Shown here: positions 16,125 through 25,275 of the stretch, in pieces
How the letters are laid out: every line of letters starts with the position of its first letter
How positions within the stretch are numbered: the first letter of the stretch is position 1
Source: Flavobacterium celericrescens
GTDB lineage: Bacteria; Bacteroidota; Bacteroidia; Flavobacteriales; Flavobacteriaceae
Assembly (NCBI RefSeq): GCF_011392075.1
Contig: NZ_JAAJBV010000006.1
Span: forward strand, 140,492-204,491
Length of the DNA: 64,000 nucleotides
Direction of reading: 5' to 3'
Made by a program: the position numbers and the translations under genes
The notes under the pieces: model-generated
What the model was told of the DNA's origin: nothing
The model's database searches: none
Seen by the model: the letters and a program-made list of their open reading frames with translations, nothing else

Positions 16125-17174
16125 ATGGTTAAAAAAGCAGAAAATATAATTGTAGGTATTTCGGTTGGAGATTTAAATGGCATTGGGAGCGAAGTCATAT
16201 TAAAAACATTTGAAGACAATCGAATGCTAGAATTGTGTACTCCTGTAATTTTTGCAAATGTCAAAATTATCTCATTTTTAAAAAGAGAATTAAACTTAAC
16301 CACAGCAATACATGGAATTGACAAGCTTGAACAACTTGTTGTAGGCAAAATAAATGTATTGAACGTTTGGCGAGAAGGTGTCAATTTAGAGTTTGGCAAA
16401 AACGACGACACTGTAGGAAGTTATGCAATAAAATCTTTTGTTGCTGCCACAAAAGCACTGAAAGAAGGATTTGTTGACGTCTTAGTCACAGCACCTATCA
16501 ATAAATACAACATTCAATCTGAAGAATTTAAATTTCCTGGACATACAGATTATTTAAACACAACACTAGAAGGTGATGCTTTAATGTTAATGATTCACGA
16601 AGATTTAAGAGTTGGATTACTTACCGACCATGTTCCTGTAAATGAAGTCGCTAAGAATTTAACCGAAAAATTAATTTCGAATAAAATTCAAACAATTATC
16701 AAAACATTAAAACAAGATTTTGAAATTGAAAAACCTAAAGTTGCTGTTTTAGGATTAAACCCACATTCAGGCGACAACGGAGTTATTGGTAATGAAGAAG
16801 AAACTATTATTAAGCCCACACTAAAAAAATTATTTGAATCAGGAAATATGGTTTTCGGCCCATTTTCAGCGGATGGTTTTTTTGGTTCAGGACAATACGA
16901 AAAATATGATGCTGTAATTGCAACATATCACGATCAAGGGTTAATTCCTTTTAAAACATTATCATTCGGCAATGGAGTGAACTATACCGCAGGATTAAAT
17001 AAAATTCGCACATCACCAGATCACGGCACAGCATATGAAATAGCAGGTAAAGGAATTGCAAATCATGAATCATTTAAAGAAGCCGTTTATTTAGCAATTG
17101 ACATTTACAATAAAAGAAATGACTATCAAGAGCTTACCAAAAACCCTTTAAAAACAAAAGAAAAACAGTTATAA
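16125..17174 (+). CDS. pdxA: 4-hydroxythreonine-4-phosphate dehydrogenase
   Basis: PdxA oxidises 4-hydroxythreonine 4-phosphate with NAD in the DXP-dependent pathway to pyridoxal phosphate. The 349-residue protein shows the family marks: ISVGDLNGIGSEV at the N-terminus, VTAPINK, FPGHTDYL, NPHSGDNG, TYHDQGL and the C-terminal TSPDHGTAYEIAGKG. The metal-binding His residues lie in GHTDYL, YHDQGL and PDHGTA. It is divergent from ribE with its own -7 element at 16084, and DUF177 follows after 81 bases. Confidence 0.96.
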   Translation: MVKKAENIIVGISVGDLNGIGSEVILKTFEDNRMLELCTPVIFANVKIISFLKRELNLTTAIHGIDKLEQLVVGKINVLNVWREGVNLEFGKNDDTVGSYAIKSFVAATKALKEGFVDVLVTAPINKYNIQSEEFKFPGHTDYLNTTLEGDALMLMIHEDLRVGLLTDHVPVNEVAKNLTEKLISNKIQTIIKTLKQDFEIEKPKVAVLGLNPHSGDNGVIGNEEETIIKPTLKKLFESGNMVFGPFSADGFFGSGQYEKYDAVIATYHDQGLIPFKTLSFGNGVNYTAGLNKIRTSPDHGTAYEIAGKGIANHESFKEAVYLAIDIYNKRNDYQELTKNPLKTKEKQL

Positions 17175-17217
17175 ACAAAAAAATGTTTACAACTAGTTTT
17201 AATTTACAATAATTTTA

Positions 17218-17243
17218 TATCTTTGCACACCTTTTAAAAAGGT
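17218..17243 (+). promoter_or_regulatory. -7 element and palindromic leader of DUF177-rpmF
   Basis: TATCTTTG at 17218-17225 matches TAnnTTTG exactly. The transcript would begin near 17231, close to or inside the palindrome ACCTTTT-A-AAAAGGT (17229-17243), which ends 12 bases before the ATG. The palindrome could form a weak leader hairpin or bind a protein. Confidence 0.5.
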
Positions 17244-17255
17244 AAAACTGTTGTT

Positions 17256-17792
17256 ATGAACAATTTAAAAGAATATTTGATTCCTTTTGTGGGATTAAAA
17301 ATAGGGAAGCATCAGTTTGATTATCAAATAGATAATACGTTCTTTAAAAACTTTGATTACGATGAATTTAACGATGCATCAGTTAAAGTAAATATTGTTT
17401 TGGAGAAAAAAAGCACCATGCTAGAACTCGACTTTAAACACAAAGGCACAGTAAATGTACCTTGTGATGTTTCTGGAGAAGAGTTTGATTTGCCAATTAA
17501 AGGAAAATTAAAACTTTTAGTTAAGTTTGGAGATACCTTTAATGACGAAAATGAAGAGTTGCTCATATTACCCCATGGTGAGTTTCAAGTTAATGTTGCG
17601 CAATACATATATGAATCAATTGTATTGTCGGTTCCATTAAGAAGAGTTCATCCTGGTGTTAAAGATGGTACTTTGTCAGAAGTGGTTGAAAAATTAGAAT
17701 CACTTGCTCCAAAAGAAAATAAAACAGAAGAACAAAAAGATGATATAGACCCTAGATGGGAAAATTTAAAAAAACTATTAACGGATAAATAA
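17256..17792 (+). CDS. DUF177 (YceD-family) protein
   Basis: This is a 178-residue YceD/DUF177-family protein, nearly always encoded next to rpmF, as here. Family members have been linked to 23S rRNA accumulation and large-subunit assembly. The conserved core lies around LDFKHKGTVNVPCDVSGEEF and the strand KGKLKLLVKFGD; the bacterial family usually has a CxxC-like pair, but only one Cys is evident here. The C-terminal KTEEQKDDIDPRWENLKKLL is the typical 'DPRW..L..L' ending. Its stop is nine bases from the rpmF start, so the two are co-transcribed. Confidence 0.88.
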   Translation: MNNLKEYLIPFVGLKIGKHQFDYQIDNTFFKNFDYDEFNDASVKVNIVLEKKSTMLELDFKHKGTVNVPCDVSGEEFDLPIKGKLKLLVKFGDTFNDENEELLILPHGEFQVNVAQYIYESIVLSVPLRRVHPGVKDGTLSEVVEKLESLAPKENKTEEQKDDIDPRWENLKKLLTDK

Positions 17793-17801
17793 AATAGAAA
17801 A

Positions 17802-17996
17802 ATGGCACATCCTAAGAGAAGACAGTCGTCAACAAGAAGAGATAAAAGAAGAACACATTACAAAGCGACAGTTGCACAAATTGCTACATGTCCTATAACT
17901 GGTGAAGCACACTTATACCACAGAGCTTACTGGCATGAAGGTAAAATGTACTACAGAGGTCAAGTTGTAATTGACAAAGCAGAAGCAGTAGCTTAA
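17802..17996 (+). CDS. rpmF: 50S ribosomal protein L32
   Basis: L32 is a small protein of the large ribosomal subunit. The 64-residue sequence begins [19 protein letters not shown], the strongly basic family N-terminus, and continues with [13 protein letters not shown] and YYRGQVV. It contains a single Cys, so it is the zinc-free (C-minus) form rather than the four-Cys form. It is the last gene before a strong terminator and forms an operon with DUF177. Confidence 0.97.
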   Translation: MAHPKRRQSSTRRDKRRTHYKATVAQIATCPITGEAHLYHRAYWHEGKMYYRGQVVIDKAEAVA

Positions 17997-18015
17997 TTGC
18001 ATCAAAAAAATAGAG

Positions 18016-18043
18016 AAAACTCTCACATTGTGAGAGTTTTTTT
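18016..18043 (+). terminator. Intrinsic terminator after rpmF
   Basis: The stem CTCTCAC/GTGAGAG with loop ATT, flanked by AAAA and a run of seven T, ends the DUF177-rpmF transcript. Confidence 0.9.
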
Positions 18044-18120
18044 GTTAAGTGCCAGTTTGTTATATATTTATAATAACGAATAGGATTGGTTTAAAATTTT
18101 TTTTGTAATTTCCACCACTT

Positions 18121-18141
18121 TTCGAATCAAAAAAATTCGAA
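18121..18141 (+). promoter_or_regulatory. Inverted repeat upstream of fabH
   Basis: TTCGAAT and ATTCGAA form a perfect 7-bp inverted repeat around CAAAAAA, ending 17 bases before the fabH ATG. It could be an operator for a fatty-acid regulator or a hairpin in the leader. I know of no matching described site. Confidence 0.5.
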
Positions 18142-18158
18142 TAGAAAAATTAACCTTT

Positions 18159-19154
18159 ATGAATAAAATAACAGCAGCAATTACCGCTATTGGTTCGTAT
18201 GTTCCAGACTTTGTTTTATCAAATCAAGTATTGGAAACATTGGTAGACACCAATGACGAATGGATTACCACTCGTACAGGAATTAAAGAAAGAAGATTAT
18301 TAAAAGAAGAAGGCAAAGGAACCTCTTACCTTGCTATTAAAGCAGCTCAAAACTTATTAGAGAAAGCCAATTTAGATCCTAAAGAAATTGATTTAGTGAT
18401 TATGGCAACCGCAACTCCAGACATGCCAGTAGCATCAACAGGTGTATATGTAGCAACAGAAATTGGAGCAACAAACGCATTTGCATTTGATTTACACGCT
18501 GCTTGTTCAAGTTTCCTTTATGGAATGTCAACAGCATCAGCATATATCGCCTCTGGAAAATACAAAAAAGTATTATTGATTGGCGCAGACAAAATGTCTT
18601 CAATTATTGATTATACTGATAGAGCAACTTGTATCATCTTTGGAGATGGAGCTGGAGCAGTTCTTTTTGAACCAAATTCTGAAGGATTAGGATTGCAAGA
18701 TGAAATCTTAAAAAGTGATGGAATTGGTAGAGAATTTTTAAAAATCGAAGCCGGCGGTTCTATTTTACCTGCAACAGAAGAAACCGTTAAAAACAAGCAA
18801 CATTTTGTATTTCAAGACGGAAAAACAGTTTTCAAATATGCTGTTTCTGGAATGGCGGATGTGAGCGAAAAAATTATGCAACGAAACAATCTTACTCATG
18901 ACGATGTAAATTGGTTAGTAGCACATCAGGCAAACAGAAGAATTATAGATGCAACTTCAAACAGAATGGGATTAGACGATTCAAAAGTTTTAATCAATAT
19001 TCAAAAATATGGAAATACAACATCTGCAACATTACCTTTATTATTATCTGATTTTGAAAACCAATTAAAAAAAGGAGATAATATTATATTTGCTGCTTTC
19101 GGTGGAGGATTTACATGGGGAGCAATCTATTTAAAATGGGCTTATACTAAATAA
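18159..19154 (+). CDS. fabH: 3-oxoacyl-ACP synthase III
   Basis: FabH starts fatty acid synthesis by condensing an acyl-CoA primer with malonyl-ACP in the cytoplasm. The protein has 331 residues with the thiolase fold. The active-site Cys is C116 in DLHAACSSF; the catalytic His lies in WLVAHQANRRI and the Asn in YGNTTSATLPLL. Other family marks are TRTGIKERR near the N-terminus and FGAAFGGGFTWGA-like sequence at the end (FAAFGGGFTWG). In this lineage FabH may prefer branched primers, which is inference. accB follows after 26 bases. Confidence 0.96.
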   Translation: MNKITAAITAIGSYVPDFVLSNQVLETLVDTNDEWITTRTGIKERRLLKEEGKGTSYLAIKAAQNLLEKANLDPKEIDLVIMATATPDMPVASTGVYVATEIGATNAFAFDLHAACSSFLYGMSTASAYIASGKYKKVLLIGADKMSSIIDYTDRATCIIFGDGAGAVLFEPNSEGLGLQDEILKSDGIGREFLKIEAGGSILPATEETVKNKQHFVFQDGKTVFKYAVSGMADVSEKIMQRNNLTHDDVNWLVAHQANRRIIDATSNRMGLDDSKVLINIQKYGNTTSATLPLLLSDFENQLKKGDNIIFAAFGGGFTWGAIYLKWAYTK

Positions 19155-19180
19155 AAACAAACTAAACTAAATCAAATATT

Positions 19181-19666
19181 ATGGATATTAGAGAGATTCA
19201 AAACCTAATCAAATTTGTAGCAAAATCAGGCGCTACAGAAGTAAAATTAGAAATGGACGATTTTAAAATCACCATAAAAACTACTGCTGAAGGCACAGAA
19301 AGCACAACTACTTATGTTCAACAAATGCCTATGGCTGCAGCACCTCAAATGTTAGCACCGCAAGTAGTATCATCTCCAGCTGTTTCAGACACTGTTTCTG
19401 CTCCTGCATCTGATGATAATTCAAAATATATTACTGTAAAATCACCAATCATTGGCACTTTCTACAGAAAACCAGCTCCAGACAAACCTGTTTTTGTTGA
19501 AGTAGGTTCATCAATAGGAAAAGGTGATGTACTTTGTGTAATTGAAGCAATGAAATTATTCAACGAAATTGAATCTGAAGTATCTGGTAAAATTGTAAAA
19601 GTACTAGTTGATGATTCATCTCCAGTAGAATTTGACCAACCATTATTCTTAGTAGACCCATCTTAA
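19181..19666 (+). CDS. accB: Biotin carboxyl carrier protein of acetyl-CoA carboxylase
   Basis: AccB (BCCP) carries the biotin that shuttles carbon dioxide between the AccC carboxylase and the AccAD transferase. It has 161 residues: an N-terminal dimer/interaction part (DIREIQNLIKFVAKSGATEV), a flexible Ala/Pro/Ser linker (about 50-85) and a C-terminal biotinyl domain. The biotinylated Lys is in VIEAMKLFN; the thumb-like insertion expected for BCCP, with APDKPVFVEVG, precedes it. It lies between fabH and accC, and the biotin synthase gene bioB is in the same window. Confidence 0.96.
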   Translation: MDIREIQNLIKFVAKSGATEVKLEMDDFKITIKTTAEGTESTTTYVQQMPMAAAPQMLAPQVVSSPAVSDTVSAPASDDNSKYITVKSPIIGTFYRKPAPDKPVFVEVGSSIGKGDVLCVIEAMKLFNEIESEVSGKIVKVLVDDSSPVEFDQPLFLVDPS

Positions 19667-19669
19667 TCA

Positions 19670-19747
19670 ATTAAAAATTGCGAATGACAAATTAAAAATT
19701 CCAATTATGGTTTTCTTAATTCTTAATTTTTAATTCTTAATTTTTAA
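19670..19747. repeat. Heptamer array, accB/accC spacer
   Basis: The spacer consists of five direct heptamers (ATTAAAA, ATTGCGA, ATGACAA, ATTAAAA, ATTCCAA; 19670-19704) and then an inverted run (TTCTTAA, TTCTTAA, TTTTTAA, TTCTTAA, TTTTTAA; 19713-19747). The two runs are partly complementary, so the RNA could fold into a long AU-rich hairpin between the two cistrons. Confidence 0.8.
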
Positions 19748-19758
19748 TTTTAAAGGAT

Positions 19759-21111
19759 ATGTTTAAAAAAATATTAATTGCCAATAGAGGTGAAATTGCA
19801 TTACGTGTAATTAGAACCTGTAGAGAAATGGGCATTAAAACAGTAGCTGTGTATTCTACAGCTGACGCAGATAGTTTGCACGTAAAATTCGCAGACGAAG
19901 CAGTATGTATTGGCCCAGCTCCAAGTAATTTATCTTACTTAAAAATGTCTAATATTATAGCTGCTGCAGAAATTACAAATGCAGATGCTATTCATCCAGG
20001 ATATGGATTCTTATCTGAAAACGCAAAATTTTCAAAAATTTGTCAAGAACACGGCATCAAATTTATTGGAGCTTCTCCAGAAATGATTGATCGTATGGGA
20101 GACAAAGCCTCAGCAAAATCAACAATGATTGAAGCAGGAGTTCCTTGTGTTCCAGGTTCTGAAGGTATTTTAGAAGATTTTGAACAAGCTAAAAAAGTAG
20201 CTAAAGAAATCGGATATCCAGTAATGATGAAAGCTACCGCAGGTGGTGGTGGAAAAGGAATGAGAGCCATCTGGAAAGAAGATGAATTATTAAAAGCTTG
20301 GGAAAGTGCTCGCCAAGAAGCTGCTGCTGCATTCGGAAATGATGGAATGTACATGGAAAAACTTATTGAAGAGCCTCGTCATATTGAAATCCAAGTTGTT
20401 GGAGATTCTTATGGCAAAGCTTGCCATCTATCAGAAAGAGATTGTTCGGTACAACGCCGTCATCAAAAATTAACTGAGGAAACTCCTTCCCCTTTTATGA
20501 CTGATGAATTGCGTGAAAAAATGGGAACAGCAGCTGTTAAAGCCGCAGAATATATTAAATATGAAGGAGCGGGAACTGTTGAATTTTTAGTTGACAAACA
20601 CAGAAATTTCTACTTCATGGAAATGAATACGCGTATTCAAGTAGAACACCCAATTACTGAACAAGTTGTTGATTATGATTTAATTCGTGAACAAATCATG
20701 GTGGCTGCTGGAATTCCTATTTCTGGTAAAAACTACTTCCCTTTATTACATTCTATTGAATGTCGTATTAATGCTGAAGATCCATATAACGACTTTAGAC
20801 CTTCTCCAGGTAAAATTACCGTTTTACATGCTCCTGGAGGTCATGGTGTTAGACTAGATACTCATGTATATGCAGGTTATACAATTCCACCAAATTATGA
20901 TTCAATGATTGCTAAATTGATTACTACTGCTCAAACAAGAGAAGAAGCAATTGCAAAAATGAAACGTGCTTTAGACGAATTCGTAATTGAAGGAATCAAA
21001 ACTACAATACCTTTCCACAGACAATTAATGGATGAACCAGATTATGTCGCAGGAAATTACACTACAAAATTCATGGAATCTTTTGTAATGAAAGAACCAA
21101 GTGAAGATTAA
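19759..21111 (+). CDS. accC: Acetyl-CoA carboxylase, biotin carboxylase subunit
   Basis: AccC carboxylates the biotin on AccB with ATP and bicarbonate. It is 450 residues long. The N-terminal domain begins [15 protein letters not shown]; the ATP-grasp part contains [36 protein letters not shown] and [15 protein letters not shown], all standard. The C-terminal domain has the conserved ECRINAEDP. It follows accB on the same strand, separated by the heptamer array, and ends five bases before a terminator stem. Confidence 0.97.
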   Translation: MFKKILIANRGEIALRVIRTCREMGIKTVAVYSTADADSLHVKFADEAVCIGPAPSNLSYLKMSNIIAAAEITNADAIHPGYGFLSENAKFSKICQEHGIKFIGASPEMIDRMGDKASAKSTMIEAGVPCVPGSEGILEDFEQAKKVAKEIGYPVMMKATAGGGGKGMRAIWKEDELLKAWESARQEAAAAFGNDGMYMEKLIEEPRHIEIQVVGDSYGKACHLSERDCSVQRRHQKLTEETPSPFMTDELREKMGTAAVKAAEYIKYEGAGTVEFLVDKHRNFYFMEMNTRIQVEHPITEQVVDYDLIREQIMVAAGIPISGKNYFPLLHSIECRINAEDPYNDFRPSPGKITVLHAPGGHGVRLDTHVYAGYTIPPNYDSMIAKLITTAQTREEAIAKMKRALDEFVIEGIKTTIPFHRQLMDEPDYVAGNYTTKFMESFVMKEPSED

Positions 21112-21115
21112 ATAT

Positions 21116-21148
21116 AAAAACGCTCAATTTAGTTGAGCGTTTTTTTTA
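21116..21148 (+). terminator. Intrinsic terminator after accC
   Basis: AAAAACGCTCAA and TTGAGCGTTTTT form the stem around TTTAG, followed by further T residues. The remaining spacer to etfB is AT-rich; an approximate -7 element TACTTTTA lies at 21238-21245 and a palindromic ATGCATGCAT at 21204. Confidence 0.9.
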
Positions 21149-21270
21149 TAATTTGTATTTTTGTGTAATAATTACGAAAACGTTGTATTTATAAAAAAAT
21201 ATTATGCATGCATATAAAAATTAGAAATATATTTTCTACTTTTACAACAATAAATCTAAATAACTAAAGA

Positions 21271-22017
21271 ATGAAAATATTAGTTTGCATCAGTCATGTA
21301 CCTGATACTACTTCAAAAATTAATTTCACCAATGGTGATAGCGAGTTTGACACTAATGGTGTACAATTTGTAATTAATCCAAACGACGAATTTGGTTTAA
21401 CAAGAGCAATATGGTTTAAAGAGCAACAAGGTGCAAATGTAACAGTTGTAAATGTTGGTGGTGCAGACGCAGAGGCAACATTAAGAAAAGCTTTAGCCAT
21501 TGGAGCTGACGAAGCAATAAGAATCAACGCAAACCCTACTGACGGTATGTTTGTTGCAAAACAATTAGCCGAAGTAATTAAAAGTGGTTCTTATGACTTA
21601 GTAATCGCAGGAAAAGAATCTTTAGATTACAATGGAGGCATGGTTCCAGGAATGATTGCAGGATTATTAGGATATAACTTTGTTAATGCATGTGTAGGCA
21701 TCGATGTTAATGCAAACGAAGCAAAAGTTACAAGAGAAATTGACGGAGGAAAAGAAACTATTTCAGCAAGTTTACCTTTAATTATTGGTGGACAAAAAGG
21801 TTTGGTTGAAGAAAAAGATTTACGTATTCCAAACATGAGAGGAATCATGATGGCTAGAACTAAAGCCTTAACTTTAGTAGAACCAACTGGCGATGCCACT
21901 TCAACTAAAGCTGTTAAATTTGAAAAACCAGCTGCTAAATCAGCAGTTAAATTAGTAAATGCTGACAATTTAGATGAGTTAATTAACTTATTACATAACG
22001 AAGCCAAAGTAATTTAA
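21271..22017 (+). CDS. etfB: Electron transfer flavoprotein, beta subunit
   Basis: EtfB pairs with EtfA to form the ETF heterodimer that accepts electrons from acyl-CoA dehydrogenases. The 248-residue protein begins KILVCISHVPDTTSKI and has NPNDEFGLTRA and the AMP/adenine-binding region LVIAGKESLDYNGGMVPGMIAG. The conserved C-terminal RGIMMARTKAL is present. EtfA follows after 70 bases, the spacer being another heptamer array. Flavobacterial ETFs usually serve fatty- or branched-acid oxidation; no dehydrogenase gene is nearby. Confidence 0.95.
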   Translation: MKILVCISHVPDTTSKINFTNGDSEFDTNGVQFVINPNDEFGLTRAIWFKEQQGANVTVVNVGGADAEATLRKALAIGADEAIRINANPTDGMFVAKQLAEVIKSGSYDLVIAGKESLDYNGGMVPGMIAGLLGYNFVNACVGIDVNANEAKVTREIDGGKETISASLPLIIGGQKGLVEEKDLRIPNMRGIMMARTKALTLVEPTGDATSTKAVKFEKPAAKSAVKLVNADNLDELINLLHNEAKVI

Positions 22018-22077
22018 TTACGAATTAAAAATTACGAATTAAGAAATCTTTAAATCATTAAATTTTTCAATCTTTAA
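22017..22077. repeat. Heptamer and octamer array, etfB/etfA spacer
   Basis: Four direct heptamers (ATTACGA, ATTAAAA, ATTACGA, ATTAAGA; 22017-22044) begin at the last base of the etfB stop codon. They are followed by four octamers (ATCTTTAA, ATCATTAA, ATTTTTCA, ATCTTTAA; 22046-22077), which fill nearly all the rest of the spacer. Confidence 0.8.
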
Positions 22078-22087
22078 ATTAAAAAAT

Positions 22088-23056
22088 ATGTCAATATTAA
22101 TATATGCTGAATCAGCAGAAGGAAAAATTAAAAAAGTAGCATTCGAATTAGCTTCTTACGCAAAAAAAGTAGCTGCTTCAATGGGAACAACAGTTACAGC
22201 AGTAACTATTAATAACTCGGACAACAGCGCTTTAGCTGCTTACGGAGTAGACAAAGTATTAAACGTTTCTAACGACAAATTAAACAACTTTAGTGCAAAA
22301 GCGTATGCTGATGTAATTGCTCAAGCGGCTAAAAAAGAGGGAACTCAAATTGTTTTACTTTCTTCATCAACGGATAGCTTATACTTAGCACCACTTGTTG
22401 CTGTAAGTTTAGAAGCAGGTTACGCCTCAAATGTTGTGGCTTTACCAGAAAGCACATCACCTTTCCAAGTAAAAAGAACTGCTTTTTCAAACAAAGCATT
22501 CAACATTACTGAAATTTCAACTCCAGTAAAAGTATTAGGAATTGCTAAAAATTCTTTTGGTTTAGTTGAAAGTCCATCATCATTAACAGAAGAAAGTTTC
22601 GCACCTTCATTAAACGATGCTGATTTTGGAATTAAAGTAGAAAGTGTAGAAAAAGTAACAGGAAAAGTAACTATCGCTGACGCTGAAATTGTAGTTTCTG
22701 CAGGTCGTGGAATGAAAGGTCCAGAAAACTGGGGAATGATAGAAGAATTAGCTTCTGTATTAGGAGCAGCAACAGCATGTTCAAAACCAGTTTCAGATAT
22801 TGGATGGAGACCTCACAGCGAGCACGTGGGACAAACAGGAAAACCTGTGGCTTCAAACCTATACATTGCGGTTGGAATCTCAGGAGCTATTCAACATATT
22901 GCAGGTATCAACTCATCAAAAGTAAAAGTTGTAATTAATTCTGATCCAGAAGCACCATTTTTTAAAGTGGCTGATTATGGCGTTGTAGGCGATGCTTTCA
23001 CAGTAGTACCTCAATTAATTGAAAAATTAAAAGCATTTAAAGCAAGCAACTCATAA
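22088..23056 (+). CDS. etfA: Electron transfer flavoprotein, alpha subunit
   Basis: EtfA carries the FAD-binding domain of the ETF heterodimer. It has 322 residues. The N-terminal part is the Rossmann-like ETF domain; the C-terminal FAD domain contains VVSAGRGMKGPENW, KPVSDIGWRPHSEHVGQTG, IAVGISGAIQHIAG and INSDPEAPFFKVADYGVVGD, which are the family signatures. It forms an operon with etfB and is followed by a terminator. Confidence 0.96.
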   Translation: MSILIYAESAEGKIKKVAFELASYAKKVAASMGTTVTAVTINNSDNSALAAYGVDKVLNVSNDKLNNFSAKAYADVIAQAAKKEGTQIVLLSSSTDSLYLAPLVAVSLEAGYASNVVALPESTSPFQVKRTAFSNKAFNITEISTPVKVLGIAKNSFGLVESPSSLTEESFAPSLNDADFGIKVESVEKVTGKVTIADAEIVVSAGRGMKGPENWGMIEELASVLGAATACSKPVSDIGWRPHSEHVGQTGKPVASNLYIAVGISGAIQHIAGINSSKVKVVINSDPEAPFFKVADYGVVGDAFTVVPQLIEKLKAFKASNS

Positions 23057-23093
23057 CAAAATAGTTGTTTTAAAATATATTAAAATTAAAATT

Positions 23094-23128
23094 AGAGTTA
23101 TCTTTGTTTAGATAGCTCTTTTTTTTAT
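23094..23128 (+). terminator. Intrinsic terminator after etfA
   Basis: AGAGTTATCT and AGATAGCTCT pair (one G-T) around TTGTTT and are followed by a run of T. Beyond it, the inverted repeat CAGAAA-TT-TTTCTG (23157-23170) lies upstream of the next gene. Confidence 0.85.
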
Positions 23129-23223
23129 TTTTGAAGCGGATGGTTTATTTATTTTACAGAAATTTTTCTGATAATAAAAAACATAAACAATCTGATTCTT
23201 AAAACCACAATTAACAAATTATA

Positions 23224-23853
23224 ATGAGTCTCGTAAAATTAAATATAAAAGGCATTTCCTATAGTCAAACACAAAACGGAGCCTATGCCTTAATCTTAAA
23301 CGAAGTGGACGGTGAGCGAAAATTACCTATAGTTATAGGTGCATTTGAAGCACAATCTATTGCTATTGCTTTAGAAAAAGAAATCAAACCTCCTCGCCCA
23401 TTAACCCATGATTTATTTAAAAATTTTGCCGATAGATTTGACATCGTAGTCAAACAAGTCATCATCCATAAATTAGTGGATGGCGTCTTCTACTCTAGCA
23501 TTATTTGTGAAAGAGACAAAATCGAAGAAATTATCGATGCCAGAACTTCCGATGCAATTGCGTTAGCTTTACGTTTTAATGCGCCTATTTTTACCTATAA
23601 AAATATTTTAGATAAAGCAGGAATATACTTAAGCATTAATCCATCAGAAAACGAAAAACAAAACGAAGATAACGATGACATTCTTTCTACCCCAGAAACA
23701 TTTGGCATAGAAGAAGATGTTGTTGTTCCTTCTGATAATTATTCTGGTTTCTCATTAAAAGAACTATATGATAAACTAGAACAAGCGGTTCAAAACGAAG
23801 ACTACGAAAAAGCCGCAAAAATAAGAGACGAAATCTCAAAAAAAGAATCTTAA
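23224..23853 (+). CDS. Bifunctional nuclease family protein (DUF151) with UVR motif
   Basis: This 209-residue protein has two parts. The DUF151/bifunctional nuclease domain covers about residues 1-140 and includes ERKLPIVIGAFEAQSIAIALE and ARTSDAIALALRFNAPIF, the conserved acidic and Arg positions. A UvrB/UvrC-type motif covers about residues 175-207 (LKELYDKLEQAVQNEDYEKA), a helical hairpin used for protein contact. The fusion is common in the Bacteroidota. Nuclease activity was shown in a plant homologue; here it is inference. The nucleoside transporter gene follows after 19 bases, suggesting co-transcription. Confidence 0.85.
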   Translation: MSLVKLNIKGISYSQTQNGAYALILNEVDGERKLPIVIGAFEAQSIAIALEKEIKPPRPLTHDLFKNFADRFDIVVKQVIIHKLVDGVFYSSIICERDKIEEIIDARTSDAIALALRFNAPIFTYKNILDKAGIYLSINPSENEKQNEDNDDILSTPETFGIEEDVVVPSDNYSGFSLKELYDKLEQAVQNEDYEKAAKIRDEISKKES

Positions 23854-23872
23854 ATACTTAAAAAACAATAGT

Positions 23873-25240
23873 ATGAATGTAAAATTCAGATTAACGATAA
23901 TGAACTTTTTCCAGTTCTTCGTTTGGGGAGCTTGGTTAATCACAGTAGCCAATTATTGGTTTGGAACAAAAAATTGGGATGGCGCTCAGTTTGGTGCAAT
24001 TTTTTCAACAATGGGAATTGCTTCTATATTTATGCCTACACTCTGCGGAATTATCGCCGATAGATGGATAAATGCAGAAAAATTATACGGAACATTACAT
24101 ATTTTAGGTGGATTAACACTTATGTACGTTCCTCAAATCAGCAATCCAACCGATTTCTTTTGGGTAATTTTAGTTGCGATGATTTTTTATATGCCAACGA
24201 TTGCTCTTTCTAACTCAGTTGCTTACAATGCTTTAAAAAAAGGAGGATTAGATGTTGTAAAAGATTTTCCACCTATTCGAGTTTGGGGTACAGTTGGTTT
24301 CATTGTAGCTATGTGGATTACTAACTTAACTGGAAACAAAGCTTCTGAAAATCAATTTTACATAGCGGCTATTGCAGCTATTTTCCTAGGAATATACTCG
24401 TTCACTCTACCAAAATGTAAACCTGAAGGAAACACTACCGAAAATAAATCATTTGTAGAATTAATCGGTTTAAGCTCATTCAAATTATTTGCCGATTATA
24501 AATTAGCATTGTTCTTTGTATTCAGTATGTTCCTTGGAGCGGCTTTACAATTAACGAATGCTTATGGCGATGTATTCTTGGATGATTTCAAACACAATCC
24601 TATTTACGCTGATTCATTAGTAGTAAAATATTCGACTTTAATTATGTCGATTTCTCAAATTTCGGAAACCTTATTCATCTTAGCCATTCCGTTTTTCTTA
24701 AAACGTTTTGGTATCAAACAAGTAATGTTATTTAGTATGATTGCTTGGGTTTTACGTTTCGGATTATTCGCTTACGGAGACCCTGGAGATGGTTTATGGA
24801 TGATTATTTTGTCTTGTGTGGTTTACGGAATGGCATTTGATTTCTTCAATATTTCAGGTTCATTATTCGTAGAAACCTCAACCGATTCTAAAATTCGTTC
24901 TTCGGCTCAAGGTTTATTTATGATGATGACTAATGGTTTCGGAGCTGTTTTAGGAAGTGTTACAAGTGGATTTGTCATTGATAAATTTTTTACTGATAAA
25001 TATTATAACTTAAATGAATTTTTAACCAAATTCAACTTAACTACAGATAACGAATGGGTTAAATCTTTATTAAAAGATAAAGTTGTTACTGATAACGTTC
25101 TTGACAAACCAATTGGAATAATTCAATGGGAACCAGTTTGGTTAACATTTGCAATATATGCCGCTATTATCGCAATCGCATTTGCAATTCTATTCAAGCA
25201 CAAACACAACCCAAAAGACGTTTCGAACATTTCACATTAA
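23873..25240 (+). CDS. Nucleoside:H+ symporter family permease
   Basis: This is a 455-residue inner-membrane carrier of the NupG/XapB-type nucleoside family within the major facilitator fold. The N-terminus LTIMNFFQFFVWGAWLITV and IMPT-like ASIFMPTLCGIIADRW are typical, and FPPIRVWGTVGFIVAMW is the family signature in the fifth helix region. About twelve hydrophobic segments are visible. A loop after residue 375 (NLNEFLTKFNLTTDNEWVK) is longer than in E. coli NupG. It is followed by thyA, so nucleoside uptake and thymidylate synthesis sit side by side; joint transcription is possible through the heptamer-array spacer. Confidence 0.88.
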   Translation: MNVKFRLTIMNFFQFFVWGAWLITVANYWFGTKNWDGAQFGAIFSTMGIASIFMPTLCGIIADRWINAEKLYGTLHILGGLTLMYVPQISNPTDFFWVILVAMIFYMPTIALSNSVAYNALKKGGLDVVKDFPPIRVWGTVGFIVAMWITNLTGNKASENQFYIAAIAAIFLGIYSFTLPKCKPEGNTTENKSFVELIGLSSFKLFADYKLALFFVFSMFLGAALQLTNAYGDVFLDDFKHNPIYADSLVVKYSTLIMSISQISETLFILAIPFFLKRFGIKQVMLFSMIAWVLRFGLFAYGDPGDGLWMIILSCVVYGMAFDFFNISGSLFVETSTDSKIRSSAQGLFMMMTNGFGAVLGSVTSGFVIDKFFTDKYYNLNEFLTKFNLTTDNEWVKSLLKDKVVTDNVLDKPIGIIQWEPVWLTFAIYAAIIAIAFAILFKHKHNPKDVSNISH

Positions 25241-25275
25241 TTTTATTATTGAATAAGTTGTTGAAGATTTCAAAA

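Noticed and set aside
16067..16411. N-terminal extension of riboflavin synthase
   Set aside because: It overlaps the divergent pdxA gene, and the family begins at MFTGIIE.
21627..22007. Open frame of 126 codons antisense to etfB
   Set aside because: It is a shadow of a conserved gene with no promoter or family match.
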